A DNA stretch of 64,000 nt from Ornithorhynchus anatinus (Eukaryota > Chordata > Mammalia > Monotremata > Ornithorhynchidae), in assembly GCF_004115215.2 (NCBI RefSeq), contig NC_041751.1:32137428-32201427 (forward strand), given 5' to 3'. The translations under genes and the position numbers were made by a program. This document shows positions 33,411-44,842 of this stretch, piece after piece. The stretch's first letter is position 1. Each line of letters begins with the position of its first letter. Below the pieces are notes generated by a model that saw nothing but the letters and a program-made list of their open reading frames with translations, did not search any database and was not told where the DNA came from.

Positions 33411-33610
33411 CGATCAATCAATGGTATTTATTAAGTGCTTACTGTGCTAAGGACTTAACATATTTCCCCTCCCTTCCTTTCCTTTCCCAGCCCAACCAAC
33501 CCAGAGGCTTTGTCCTTTCTCTCTAAATTGTATTTTCATTTTTTTCATCATGCCACTCCCTACCATACTGAAGCAAACCCCCTCACTGCAGAGTCCCCTT
33601 TGACCTTTAC

Positions 33611-33728
33611 CTTTTTTATCTGCGGCGTGTCCTGATAACATAGATGGCCAACGGGAGGGTGATGGCCAAAAGGCCTCCAATCACCAGCACAGCAACCTTC
33701 CAGGGATTGGCCCTGGGGAAGAGGGCGT
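33611..33728 (-). CDS. Gene B exon: transmembrane segment with early stop
   Basis: After a CTTTTTCAG acceptor the exon reads DALFPRANPWK, then the helix VAVLVIGGLLAITLPLAIYV, then IRTRRR and TAA (33618-33616). A donor-like GTAAAG follows at once. The basic residues after the helix act as a stop-transfer signal. Confidence 0.85.
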
Positions 33729-36700
33729 CTGAAAAAGACAATTCCCATTGGTTGGAGCCCAGATGGCTAATATACTCCAGGCAGCCAGGCACCTGATCTG
33801 GAAGCATCTAACAATAATAATTGGAGCGTTCATTAAGTAGTCTCTACGTGTCCAGCACTATGCTGAGCGCTGGGATGGATATGAGATGATCAGGTCAGAT
33901 ACAGAAACTGGTGACACGGAATGTAAAAAACCCTTCACTCCCGGGAAAGGGATGTGAGGGGGATTCTGAGAGAGAAGCTCAGGGAGAGGCTTTTAGAATG
34001 AGCCTTACATACACACACACAGAGTTTTGGGTTGTTCCCTTCCAGTTTGGGACATCACTGTTTTTCTGAGTCCACGACGGGGGTGTTTTCCCACCCGTGC
34101 CTGGGGCTCATGGGACCTCAAGAGGTCATCTGGTCCATCCCTCTGCCTGTAGGAAGGCCTGAACAACTTTGGATAGATTTCTGGCTAATTCAGTATGTAA
34201 GATTTCTAGGGATAGGGACTCCACATGATCTGTAGGGCCCCTGGTCCAGGGTTTTATTTCTTCAGCTGAACTCCGTTCACTTGCGCTACAAGCTTCTACC
34301 CATTTAGGCCCCGTTCCAACGCCTGGAGTAGGACTGACCTGCCACAGAAATCCTCGTTTCCATCTTCAGGTCGAAGAGGAGGTGCTGAATGAAGCAGGCC
34401 ACGTACTCCTTCGAATTGGCCGTGAGCACAATGGAGGTCTCCACAGCGAACAGGCCGTCTCCTTCCTGACTTGTCTTCTTCGAGGCAGGTGGCAAGCTGT
34501 GCCCGCCAGGGTCCCTCCATAATACCCGGGGCTCCGGGTACCACCCTGAGGAGCTGCAAACCAGCTGGATTCCCTGAGTCTCATCCTCTTTGATGTGGAT
34601 GTAAGGGGCCGAACCTGTGCCTGGGAGTGGGAAAGGACCAGAAGAGAAATCGTGGTTGTCCTTTATCCCTCCTGCAAATGCTCAGGGAGGCTGACACTAG
34701 AACCCCGCTCCTCCCTGGGTCACAGAAGGGGAAACGGGAACCAGAGAGGGCAAGGGATGGACTGAAAGTCACACAGCAGGTCAGAGCAAGTGCTGAGTCT
34801 AGAATTCAGGACCTCTAACTCTTAACCCTCTTCCGATGTCCCAAAACCCTCCCTTGTCTCTTTCCCGCTTCTTAGGGGCGTTCCCTGCTGTTTGGCTCAG
34901 GGGGTCAGCATTCATTCAGTCAGTCATTCAGTCCTACTTATTGAGCGCTTACTGTATACAGAGCACTGTACTAAGCGCTTGGGAGAGTACAATACAACAA
35001 TAAACAGACACATTCTCTGCCCACAGTGAGTTTACAGTCTAGACTGGGGGAGATAGACATTAATATAAATAAATAAACTACAGCTATGGACAGAACTATA
35101 TTTGCCGCTCATTTTGGAAACATTCCAGGCTCCGATTCCAGTCAGAATCTTCCGCTGTTTAACGTCAGCATCTCCCATCTTGGTAATAAAAGGAACATAG
35201 GGAAATCTGCTAGCCTGTGACTAAATCAAGGATGGTTACTGTGCGACCCTGAGCAAACCAGTGAATACTTTGGGACCTCGGCTCCCACGAACATCACACA
35301 AAAAGTATTCCTCCTGCCCTTGCGCCCCTTAGGGATGGGTTAGGCTAAAATGAGACAGAGTCCACGACGCTGCCGTGTACTTCACGCAGCTTCTGCCATA
35401 TTTGCTGTGTGGCCACTTCTTCCCGACCCCGTCCCGTGCCTTCACCGCTGTAGTCAGCTGAAACAATTAGGAGCTGCTGCCTTCCTCCTACCACTAAAGG
35501 CCCTGCCTGCTCCCACATGCTTTGCGTGGAGTAGGGATAAAAGCTGTTCCCCCATGTTCTCAGTGACCCCTGCACCCAAAAGCCAGTCACACTGTGTCCC
35601 CAGAAATTGACCCGGCTCTCCTCATCTGTACCAATAAGGAGACTCCATCCCATCCTGCCTCCACCCCAGTGGGGAAGAAAACAGAATCCGCAGCACAAGG
35701 CTGCCACAAAATCCCGGGAACACTAGTGGGGACTGGAGGGGTCACTGAGGTAGTGTTGGGCTCAGGGAACAGCACCATTCTCCGAGTCCTTTGAGTTGCC
35801 TCTGTTGAAATCTCCATTATCATGATCACATCGAGGTGAATTGTAATACAGTTTGGGTCGTTAGAAACCGGTGGGATTGGAGGAAGGGGAGAGGTTGGTC
35901 GAGAGGGAAGGAAGCGAAGGGCAGGGGAGAAGCAGCGTGGCCTAACGGAAGGCCTGGTGACAGAGGACCTGGGTTAATAATGTTGGTATTTGTTAAGCGC
36001 TTACTATGTGCCGAGCACCGTTCTAAGCGCTGGGATAGACACAGGGGAATCAGGTTGTCCCACGTGGGGCTCACGGTCTTCATCCCCATTTTACAGATGA
36101 GGTAACTGAGGCACAGAGAAGTTAAGTGACTTGCCCACAGTCACACAGCTGACAAGTGGCGGAGCCGGGATTCGACTCCACCACTTGTCTGCTGTGTAAC
36201 CTTGGGCAAGTCACTTCCCTTCTCTATGCCTCAGTTACCTCATCTCTAAAACAGGGATTAAGACCGCGAGCCCTGTGTGGGACAGGGACTGTGTCTTACC
36301 CGATTGGCTTCTATCTCCTCAGTGCTTAGTACAGTGCCTGGCGCATAGGAAGCACTTAACAAGTACCCTGAGTTTTAAAAAAGGCTCTCTCTTGCCGGTC
36401 TCTACTCTCCTGCTCTGCTGTTGTAGAACTTCAGACTTGTGCCAGGGGAACCCTCAATGGCCCCACGGAGAGACGAGATGTAAATGACTTACAATATCAC
36501 ATTTTTGTACTAGAATTTGCCAGTGCAGTTATCATCTACAAATGCGTCCACTCACGGCCTGGTCTGACCTGTCCCTTGCATAAGGAATCGAGCTACGTTG
36601 ATTTGGTGCCGGAGCATACCCTATACATTGAGGTACTCACAGTTAGGGTTCGTTTTTTACGAGTGCATCTATTTTACACTGTGGTCTCACCTGCCACTCG

Positions 36701-39700
36701 TATGCTGAACTGAGCTTCGTCGACGGAGGAAAGAGACTGAAAGGAACACTTATAGGTTCCCTCGTCGGAGGGACGGACCCTGAGGATCTTCAAAGAGACG
36801 TTCCCATTGATGATGTCCTCTTTCCGGAATTGCGTCCTTCTCTCGTAGCCTGGCCCCTCGACCTCTTCCTGACCTTGGTTCCCGAGGTACCGATGCACCA
36901 CAATTCCCGTATCGATCCGATGCCACGTCACAAACATGGTTCTGGCATCCATCTTGGGGGTGAGATGGCAGGCGAGGGTGACTTCCCCCCCAACCGGGGC
37001 GATGACCGCCTGGGTGGGTCCGGTAACCATGAACTGCCCTGCAGATAGAGCGATGGGTAGAAACGGAGAGTAAACGTAGAACAGAGACAGGCACGGATGG
37101 GAGGGAAGGTCAGGATCAGGAGAAGAGACCAAGGGGCCGGGACAGCTTGGCTGACAAACACTTAGCCAGCGGGCCCAGGGCAGACACCGGGCTGGGGGTG
37201 GCCCTCACCTGCATCTCTTTTTCCTGTCATTCTGCAAGTCTGGTGTAAGGTTCCAGTAGGCCTGGGGCAGGGGAAGACTCGGGGTCTTCCGGGGCCCAGC
37301 TCGGCCTCTCCTTGGATTCCCTCGTTGCACCTCCGGCCTGGCTGTACCGGAGGTCTGGTTGTTCTGGGCCCAGGACTGGGGAACGGTAAGGGGTGGGGGG
37401 CTATGAAGGTTGAATCTGGGGGCCCCTTCATCCAATCCATCAGTGGCATTTGTCGAACACCTACTGTGTGCAGAGTATGGAACTCTATGCTTTTTTTTTT
37501 AATGCTCAGACAACGAGCATTGTCCTCTCCTAACTTTCACCATCCTTCCAACTCAGGAAGCAGCGTGGCTCAGCGGAAAGAGCACGGGCTTTGGAGTCAG
37601 AGGTCATGGGTTCGAATCCCGGCTCGGCCACTCGTCAGCTGTGTGACTGGGGGCAAGTCACTTCACTTCTCGCTGTGCCTCAGTTACCTCATCTGTAAAA
37701 TGGGGATTAAGACTGTGAGCCCCACGTGGGACAACCTGATTCCCCTGTGTCTACCCCAGCGCTTAGAACAGTGCTCTGCACATAGTAAGCGCTTAACAAA
37801 TGCCAACATTATTATTATTATTATTAAGCCTACAACCTTAGTGTCATCTTTGACTTATCACTATCAATCAACTGCTAAATCCTGTCGAGTCTTCCTCGCA
37901 AACCTTTCCTGGACCCACCCTTTCGTCTCCACCTAAATCGTCACTGTCTTGGTTCTTTTCTTTCCATATCACCCTAAGGGTGTCCTGCAGCGGCTTCCTC
38001 AAATGGTCTCCCTGCCTCCAGCCTCACCTCCAGAGAGAGAGAGAAGGGGAGGCTTAGTCAGGGGAGGCCTCTTGGAGGAGATGTGCTTCGAAGGTGGGGA
38101 CAGTGATCATCTGTCCGATACGAAGAAGGCGGTCATTCCGGGCCAGATGCAGAACGTGGGGGAGAGGGTGTGGAGAGATAGATAAGACTGAGGTACAGTG
38201 AGTAGGTTGGACTTAGAGGAGCAAAATGTGCGTTCCAGGTTGAGTTTGGTAGCAAGAGCAGAGAAGAGACCTTGGACTCTAGCATTAAGGGAAGGACGGG
38301 TTGGAAGGAAGTCAAGAAAGGGTTTGGTAGAGTCAGCCCCTCGAGCCAGGATAGTTTGAGCTGGTCTAGAGTCTGAAGGTCCCAGTGAGGGCGAGTGCGT
38401 ATGCGTGGGGAGGAGTGGAATGCGGGGGAAGTCCTGATCGTTATTGCATCGTGAAAAAGTAAGACATATAGATGATGAGGTATAGGGTGGTTCTGAGCTG
38501 ATGCTTGGCTAAACCGGGGTCGAATGAGAGAGTTGTGGAGTGGAAGAGCGGGAGAAGGAGGTTGTTTGGGGGTCGTGGAGGGAGGCGGTGGTCAGAGTCC
38601 AGTATCGAAGATGGAACCCCTACGGGTCAGTCAGAGACGGCACTGAGAGAAGGGGGGTGAGAAAGGTGTCCAAGTCGATCAGAAATGTGGAAGACGGACC
38701 AGGAGGGCTGTAGATAAACTGCAGAGACGGATAGTGGCTTAGTGGAACGAGCCCGGGCTCGGGGGTCAGAAGCCGTGGGTTCTAATCCTGGCTTTGCCAC
38801 CTGTATGACTTTGGGCAAGTCACTTAACCTTTCTGTGCCTCAGTTACCTCATCTGCTAAATGGGGATTAAGACTGTATCCCACTTGGGACAACCTGATTA
38901 TCTTGCATGTACCTCAGTGCTTAGGATAGTGATTGGCACACGGTAAGCACTTTACAAATGCCATCGTTATTATTATTATTATAATCCAGTATTAGTAGCA
39001 GTATTTATATTAGCAGTATTATTTATATAGAAAGCTTACTAAGTAACAATCACTGATTGAAGCCCTGAGGTTCATCAGGCTGGACACAGTTCTCCCTTCC
39101 CATATGAGGCTCCCAGTCTAAGTAGGAGGGAGTGCTGGTGCTGAATTCCCATTTTATGGAGGAAGAAACTAAGGTACAGAGGAAGGGAAGTGACTTGCCC
39201 ACGGTCACAGAACAGGCAAGTGGCGAAGTTGGGATTAGAACTCAGGTCCTCCGACTCCTAGGATATGGGATTCAAAGGGAGAGAAGGCGCGTTGGATCGG
39301 ATGAACCTGAAGGCTCTTCCCCCGCTTGCCCATCCACTCCACATCAGAAAATCCGCACCATTGACTTGAAAGCGATCAATCGCCTCGTCTCTTCCTAACT
39401 CACCTCGCTACTCTCCTACTACAACCCAGCCCTCACACTTATCTCGTGGCTCAGTGGAAAGAGCCCGGGCTTGGGAGTCAGAGGTCATGGGTTCGAATCC
39501 CGGCTCTGCCACTTGTCAGCTGTGTGACTGTGGGCAACTCACTTCACTGGGCCTCATCTGTAAAATGGGGATTAACTGTGAGCCTCACGTGGGACCACCT
39601 GATTCCCCTGTATCTCCCCCAGCGCTTAGAACAGTGCTCTGCACATAGTAAGCGCTTAACAGATACCAACGTTATTATTGTTATCATTGTCTCCTCTGAG

Positions 39701-40254
39701 GCCGGCTTACCGGTCCTTGACCTCATCTATCTCATCTCCAACCACTCGCCCACCTCCTGCCTCTGGCCTGAAACTCCCTCCCCTCTATATATCCTACAGA
39801 CCCCCCCGCTCCCCACCTTTGAAGCCTTATTAAAATCACATCTCCTCCAACAGGTCTTCCCCGACTAAGCCTTTATTTTCCCTACTCTCTCTTTTTACTA
39901 CGTTGCCCTTGTACTTAGACTTGTAGCCTTTATTCACCCCACATTCAACTCCACGACATTCATGTGCATAAAAGTCATTTATATTAATGTCTGCCTCCTC
40001 TCTCTAGACCGTAAGCACTTTGAGGGCAAGGATAGTGTCTATCCACTCTGGTGTACTCTCCCCAGTGCTTAGTACAGTGCTCTGTAGCCAGTAAGTGCTC
40101 AACAGATTTGACTGATTGATTGCCACCAAGCCCCACGCTGTTCGCCCTGGTTCAGGCTGAGGGCGCGGCCCAGAAAACACGTACCTGAGCCTGTCCAGGG
40201 GAGCGGGGCCATGAGAAAGAGGAGAGTCCAAGCTCCCGGAGTGGGGGGCCCCAT
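33616..40254 (-). CDS. Butyrophilin-family gene B (signal, IgV, IgC, TM, very short tail)
   Basis: This is a second type I membrane protein of the butyrophilin family. The coding exons are signal 40254-40185, IgV 37038-36691, IgC 34620-34339 and TM 33728-33616. All introns are phase 1 with consensus borders, and the total is 813 bases, 270 residues plus stop. The TM exon ends AIYVIRTRRR and then TAA, two codons before a GTAAAG donor at 33610-33609, so almost no cytoplasmic tail is made. The exon up to that donor is 118 bases, one more than the matching exon of gene A, so downstream exons would also be out of phase. A B30.2 relic lies 1.3 kb further on. The Ig exons look intact, with core cysteines and tryptophans present, which suggests a still functional tail-less molecule. 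An alternative is an early-stage pseudogene. Confidence 0.82.
33810..33905 (-). mobile_element. Mon-1 fragment
   Basis: AATAATAATTGGAGCG, then GCTGAGCGCTGGGATGG, - strand. Confidence 0.65.
34339..34620 (-). CDS. Gene B exon: IgC-like domain
   Basis: The exon is 282 bases, phase 1 to phase 1. It reads APYIHIKEDETQGIQL and then VCSSSGWYPEPRVLW, the typical butyrophilin C-type domain. The second cysteine is in YVACFIQHL, and the exon ends ETRISVAG at a GTCAGT donor. Confidence 0.92.
34905..35090 (-). mobile_element. LINE-2 3' end
   Basis: CATTCAGTCAGTCATTCAG tail and ACTTATTGAGCGCTTACTG, in the intron between the IgV and IgC exons of gene B. Confidence 0.8.
35090..35925. other. Gene B intron, non-repetitive
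   Basis: A 120-residue - strand frame at 35707-35345 has no recognisable domain. No splice pair joins it to gene B. Confidence 0.3.
35930..36375. mobile_element. Mon-1 SINE inserted in a Mon-1 SINE
   Basis: The outer + strand copy (AGAAGCAGCGTGGCC) breaks at GACCTGGGTT. A - strand copy fills about 35975-36175, and the outer copy resumes at CCACTTGTCTGCTG. Confidence 0.85.
36691..37038 (-). CDS. Gene B exon: IgV domain
   Basis: The exon is 348 bases, phase 1 to phase 1, after a TATCTGCAG acceptor. It reads GQFMVTGPTQAVIAPVGGEV. The first cysteine is in TLACHLTPKMDA, the core tryptophan in VTWHRID, and DEGTYKC carries the second cysteine. It ends in IRVAG at GTGAGA. It is clearly diverged from the IgV of gene A, especially in the loop between the two sheets. 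Confidence 0.92.
37430..37830. mobile_element. LINE-2 end and clean Mon-1 SINE
   Basis: 37430-37485 is a - strand LINE-2 end. 37557-37830 is one of the best-preserved Mon-1 copies, AAGCAGCGTGGCTCAG to (ATT)n. Confidence 0.88.
37830..38720. mobile_element. Decayed LINE-2 pieces
   Basis: 37830-37975 looks like a short + strand ORF2 piece. 38035-about 38450 reads as a - strand copy (GGCCTCTTGGAGGAGATGTG), and similarity then fades into GA-rich sequence to about 38720. Confidence 0.6.
38725..39280. mobile_element. Two Mon-1 SINEs, opposed
   Basis: 38725-38995 is a + strand copy with a (TTA)n end. 39035-39280 is an older - strand copy. Confidence 0.78.
39300..40125 (+). mobile_element. LINE-2 with a Mon-1 SINE inserted
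   Basis: An old ORF2 end resumes after a clean SINE at 39442-39690 and runs through LLKSHLLQQVFPD to an AGTACAGTGCTCTG end and TGACTGATTGATTG tail at 40125, just downstream of the gene B signal exon. Confidence 0.8.
40185..40254 (-). CDS. Gene B exon: signal peptide
   Basis: The ATG at 40254 begins MGPPTPGAWTLLFLMAPL, then PWTGS, a plausible signal peptide. The exon ends in phase 1 at a GTACGT donor, and the phase fits the IgV exon 3.1 kb downstream (GQFMVTGP). The sequence upstream is GC-rich without an obvious acceptor, so transcription may start close by. Confidence 0.78.
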
Positions 40255-40429
40255 CTCGGCCGGCCTCACCAGTGCCCCCTTCTTCTCACCGGCCACGGGG
40301 ACCTCTCAGCCACGCTCTGAGCCGAAGGGTCCTCGCCGACGGCTTCCGGCTGCCCATCCCAGACAGGGCCTCGCTGTCCCCCAGCCCCCGGTCCCCTTCC
40401 GCAGCAGCCTTAGCACAGTCAGAAGTCTA

Positions 40430-40524
40430 TTTCCTTCTTGCCGCCCCTTGCCCTCTGAGAAATCAGATATGGTGGACCCTGCCCTGGGTGGCTTAATGAG
40501 CTCCTTTGTAAGTAAGGAGCTCAT
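40430..40524 (-). promoter_or_regulatory. GC box and 11-base hairpin upstream of gene B
   Basis: Read on the - strand, GGGGCGGCAAG near 40447-40437 is a GC box about 190 bases before the gene B start codon. Just upstream lies a perfect inverted repeat ATGAGCTCCTT / AAGGAGCTCAT at 40496-40506 and 40514-40524 with a 7-base loop. A promoter role is inferred from position only. Confidence 0.35.
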
Positions 40525-40854
40525 AAAATGTCTCCTAAAGGAATAGAGTCAGGAAGAATTTTCCTTTCCCAGCTCCATATCTCACCCACCAGCCAGAGAC
40601 CACTCCCAACTCTGCTGTCAGATCGGATTTCCCCTCAGACACCTGATCCACACATCCCTTCTTCCCCTGAAGACTTCTTCTTGTGTCAGTCGACTTATTT
40701 GCCGAACAACAGGCTCTCTTCTTTCCCTCATGAGAGATATCCTTCTCCCCTCCCTGTCAATCCACTGTTCCCATCATCCATGCTCATGGGCTGCCCTGGA
40801 CTCAGTTCCTCCTTCTCTGATTTTTGTCCAGCAGCCAGAATTCTCTTCTCTTAA

Positions 40855-41155
40855 AGTAGCAAGGCCTAGTGGAAAGAGCCCAGACCTGAGAGTCAGAGGA
40901 CCTGGATTCGAATCCCGGATTTGCCACTTACCTGCTGTTTGAGCAGTCTTGGGCAAGTAAGTCACTGAACTTCTCCGTGCCTCAGCTCCCTCATCTGCAA
41001 AATGGAGATCAATACCCGTTCTCCCTCCTCCTTAGACTGTGAACCCTATGTGGGATCTGATTAGTTTGTATCTACTCCAGCGCTTAGAACAGCGCTTAGC
41101 ACACAGTAAGCGCTTAACAAATACCACGATTATTATTACCGTGATTATTATTCTT
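40855..41155 (+). mobile_element. Mon-1 SINE
   Basis: AGTAGCAAGGCCTAGTGG to ACCACGATTATTATTACC, with a 15-base insert in the middle (TTTGAGCAGTC). Confidence 0.82.
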
Positions 41156-41399
41156 ACAGCAGGCGACTCCTGTGAACCATGAGCACGAACGAGGCTGGGC
41201 CCCCAGCTTCTGGGCTTGGGGGCCCCTTTCCTGTCTTTTCTGGGCTTCATTCACACAGGTTTTTCCTGATACTTGTCAGGAACTCGTGGCATAACGTACT
41301 CTCTAGAGCTGGCTCGGGTTTTTTTCATGATATTAACCGTGTGCCAGGCACCGTACTAAACGCCGGGATAGATACAAGTTAACGAGATAAGACACGGTG

Positions 41400-41825
41400 T
41401 TTCTGTAGTTTGTTGATTCTCAATGGGAGTTGTGTGAGGGAAGGTGTTGTCCATGGGAATGGAGTGTGTGTGTATTTATGTGTGTGTTTGTACATTTCTG
41501 ACTCTTCTGGCCCACCATCTCACTCCCTACCACAGGGGAAAAACAAAATGGTTGAGACTCAGAACTGAAACCCTTTAAAAGTCCTTCAGCATGACTGGTA
41601 GGATGACAATCATTATGAAGGTGGGCATCCAAAAATCAGAAGTGGAGATTGTGCGTGTAGTTACTTTCAGGGGCTGTCTTCCTCTCATCCCCTCCTCAGC
41701 GGAAACGCCTCCGGCCTGCTTCAGAAACGCTCTGGAAATCGACAGGTCCGACAGAAAGGGGTCACGGGGGACCCGACCAGATGAGATGTGGGTAATTTTT
41801 ATTTGTGACATTTCCTCTGAAAAGC
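41400..41825. other. No recognised gene
   Basis: Contains a GT-rich stretch (41463-41495). A 78-residue - strand frame (41811-41575) has no recognisable domain. Confidence 0.35.
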
Positions 41826-41945
41826 TCGGCTAATTGGCACTGAGGGAGTTACTTCTCCCGGGACAGTTCATGGGACCACCTGACTCTCATTGAGTCATCC
41901 ACGGGCCTACCCCTCCTCCTCCTCCATCTCATATTTAACCCCCAG
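41826..41945 (+). promoter_or_regulatory. OR promoter-like module M-OR2
   Basis: GGCTAATTGGCACTGAGGGA, then TTCTCCCGGGA, a TCATCCAC block, and TTTAACCCCC some 90 bases later follow the same order as M5 (GGTTAATTGAAGTCTAGGGA, CTCCC, GATCCACC, TTTAACCCCC). It is the most diverged copy and lies 3.0 kb upstream of receptor 2. Confidence 0.42.
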
Positions 41946-41984
41946 GGTTAACAGTTGGGTTGGGCTGGTTCATTTCCCCCAGAA

Positions 41985-42420
41985 GAGAGTGCCAGAGACA
42001 GAGAGACAGGGGCTGGAAAATATGGAGACAGACAAGCACAGATATACAGACAGAAGCACCTACTGAGGCAGAGACAGACACAAACAGACACATAGGCAAA
42101 GAAAGAGGCCCAGGTTGAAACAAAGACAGGGACAGAGGTAAAAACAGAGACCCAAAGAGAGGTCACAACCCAGTGAGAGACAGGGACAGACAGAGAGAAA
42201 CAGAGACACAGAGAGAGATGCAGAGAGAGACACAGAAACGGAAGCACAGAGAAACACTGAAACAGAGCAGCGATGGAGACAAGGACAAAGAGAGTGATTG
42301 AGACACAGAGACAGAGACAAAAGCAATTAGAGATTAAAAAAGATCAAGATATGGAGACGAAGATCCAGAGCAACAGAGGCAGAAACAGAAGCTGACGGGG
42401 ACAGAGGCTGTCGCAGAATC
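41985..42420. repeat. Degenerate (GAGACA)n-like purine tract
   Basis: About 430 bases of loosely repeated GAGACAGA and ACAGAGA words, with hardly any T. An old simple-sequence array. Confidence 0.85.
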
Positions 42421-42619
42421 TCCAGCGTGTCCTCAGTGAGAAGCGGCATTATCCGGCATTTACAGGGACCAGCACTGTCTGCCAGGGGAAGCTGAACAGG
42501 TAACTAACTACATTAGGAAATGTCCCAGAAGGTGAGGTTTGGAAACATTAGAATGCTAAAGGACTCAGCTCAGCCCCATTTGGATTGGCAGGTGAGTTTA
42601 TGGCCCTTAAGTAGAGCTA

Positions 42620-42850
42620 AACTGTCGTTAGACTGTGAACTTGTTGTGAGCAAGAAATGTGTCTACCAACTCTGTTGCACTCTCCGAAGCTCTTAGTACA
42701 GTGCTCTGCACATGGGAAGCGCTCAATAACTTTCACTGATTGAGACCAACTCGACTATATTGTACTCTCCCAAATGGTTAGTCCAGTGCTCTGCACATAG
42801 AATGCACTAGGTAAATTAACTGATTGATTGATTGATAAATGCCACTGACT
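42620..42850 (+). mobile_element. Two LINE-2 3' ends
   Basis: AGACTGTGAACTTGTTGTG to TTTCACTGATTGA, then a second end to TGATTGATTGATTGAT. Confidence 0.75.
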
Positions 42851-43099
42851 GATTAAGGAAATGGGACAGACATCGGTTTTCACTGTGGATGAGGTGGTGT
42901 GATTGGCTGCTGCGGGAGATTGCTGGCAGTTGTGTACGACCAGGTTGTGGTCATTAACTCTTTGTCACTGCCCCTCCTCCCTACACCCTCTGCCTCCAAT
43001 CCCAGGGTGAATAAGCTCCTTGCTATAACAACCCAGGGCTGGAATGGGACAGGGAGAGGGAGGAAGGTCAGGGAGAGGAGAAGGGACAGGAGGCTGTTC

Positions 43100-43560
43100 G
43101 ATTAAGCCATCGGTGGTATTTATTGAATGCTTACTTTATGCAGGGCAACAGTTGATCAGTGATCTACATTGAGCGCTTCCTGTGAGAGCAATCAATGAGT
43201 GATATTTATCAAGTACTCACTGTGTGCAGAGCACTGTATGAAGCGCTTGGGGGAATACAGCGGAGTTGGTAGAAACATTCCCTGCCCATAAGGAGTTACA
43301 GTCTAGAAGGGGAGACAGGCATTAAAACGTATTACAGATAGGGGAAGCCGTAGAGGATATTTACATATGTGCTGTGGGGCTAAAGGTGGGGTGAAGATCA
43401 AGTGTTTAAGGGATATAGACCCAAGTGCATAGGTGGTACAGAAGAAAGGGCAAATAGGGAGAGGTTAGTTAGGGCAAGCTTCTTGGAGGATACACCATTT
43501 TAGGGGGCTTTGAAAGGTAGGGAGAGTGGTGGATTGTTAGATATGAAGGGAGAAGGAGTT
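43100..43560 (-). mobile_element. LINE-2 3' region
   Basis: This is a - strand copy beginning GGTATTTATTGAATGC, with an inner second fragment (GATATTTATCAAGTACTC at 43200) and the CTTCTTGGAGGA region to about 43560. Confidence 0.7.
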
Positions 43561-44190
43561 CCAGACTAGAGGCAGGCTGTGGGTGAGGGATCGGTGGTGA
43601 GACAGAGAGACAGCTGTTATTCGCTTCCATCTTGTCAATTGCCAACATTCCTAGGGGAATCTTTTCCAGGCCCCTGCTCTGCCTCCCCTTCCCTCTGCTG
43701 TGTATTTACTATTGGATCCTCTATATTCTCAAACTCTACTGAGAAGAAACTCGGGCAGGTCTAATGACCAATGAACAGCAGTCTGATTCGCTCTGACATG
43801 GGGGAGCGGAGAAGAGGAGGAACTGCCCGGGAGAGAAAAGGTACCCTCTCACACACACACATACCTGATTGAGAATGTGCCTGGTTCCATACGTTCTATG
43901 ATTATTGATCCAATGGGCTTTGTTGATCTGTTGGGCTGGGTCTCTATACGTACACTTCTAATTCAACCTTTTGCAAATTCCCTCACGTGCAAGCCTTGTG
44001 ATGGTTGTGGAGTTGCTGAGGGGAGAGAGAAGGGAAGAATATATACCAATAATTGAGGAGGAGGGAAGTTGGTAGCGCCGGTGACAATCGGTAGAGAAAG
44101 GAAACGGAATACGGGCAGAGCACTAAAAAGCACTTGTAAAAAGACAATAGAGTTGGTAGTCACGATCCCACAAGGAGCTTACAGTCTAGA
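43560..44190. other. No recognised feature
   Basis: Non-repetitive stretch upstream of receptor 2, with a short ACACAC run near 43850. Confidence 0.4.
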
Positions 44191-44710
44191 TGCTGTGAAT
44201 AAATGGCATTTATCGAGTGCTTACGGTGTGAAGAGCACTGTACTAAGCACTTGGGGGAATGCAATGCAATTGTGTTGGTAAACACGATCCCGGACCACAT
44301 GGAGAAAGTTCCTGGGAGGGGAGATTTTATGTCACAGAAACGCCTCAGAATTGAAGTCTCCTAGAGGATGAATAAATACTTGGTCAATCGTGAGAGTGCC
44401 TCAAAACTGGTTTGGAGTCCAGACCATGAGCCCAGATAGAGATAGAAGGAACAGGGCCTAGTGGATAGAGCATGGGCCTGGGAGTCAGAGAACCTGTATT
44501 CTAATCACAGCTCCACCACTCGTCTGTTGTCTGGCCTTGGGCAAGTCACTTCACTTCTCTGTGCCTCCGTTCCCTCATCTGTAAAATGGGGATTAAGACT
44601 GTGAGCTCCATGTGGGACATGGACTCTGTTCAACCTGATTATCTCGTATCTACCCCAGCTCTTACTACTGTGCCTTGCACATAATAAGCACTTATTATTT
44701 TCCCTTAATA
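44190..44710. mobile_element. LINE-2 end and Mon-1 SINE
   Basis: 44195-44310 is a - strand LINE-2 end. 44450-44710 is a + strand SINE (ACAGGGCCTAGTGGATAGAG), 130 bases upstream of receptor 2. Confidence 0.82.
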
Positions 44711-44842
44711 AAAAGAATAGGATAGAGGGACAAGACTATGGGAAGGGGGGACAAAATATTCAAATAGTCATAGAAACAATTACCCCATCTAATCCTCTGT
44801 CAGGTCTTCTCGGCGCTCTTCGGTTCTCCCAGAAGTGCAGAG

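Noticed and set aside
35345-35707. 120-residue - strand frame inside a gene B intron
   Set aside because: No domain, signal peptide or matching splice sites in phase 1.
37557-37830. tRNA-like B box (GGTTCGAATCCC) suggesting a tRNA gene
   Set aside because: It is the tRNA-derived head of a Mon-1 SINE. No cloverleaf with an acceptor stem is present. The same holds for other copies.
41575-41811. 78-residue - strand frame ending in a hydrophobic stretch (TFIMIVILPVML)
   Set aside because: Considered as a butyrophilin transmembrane exon, but it has no phase 1 acceptor and no Ig exons nearby.
41935-42326. Three - strand frames of the SLSVSLSV type
   Set aside because: They are artefacts of the GAGACA tract read in reverse.
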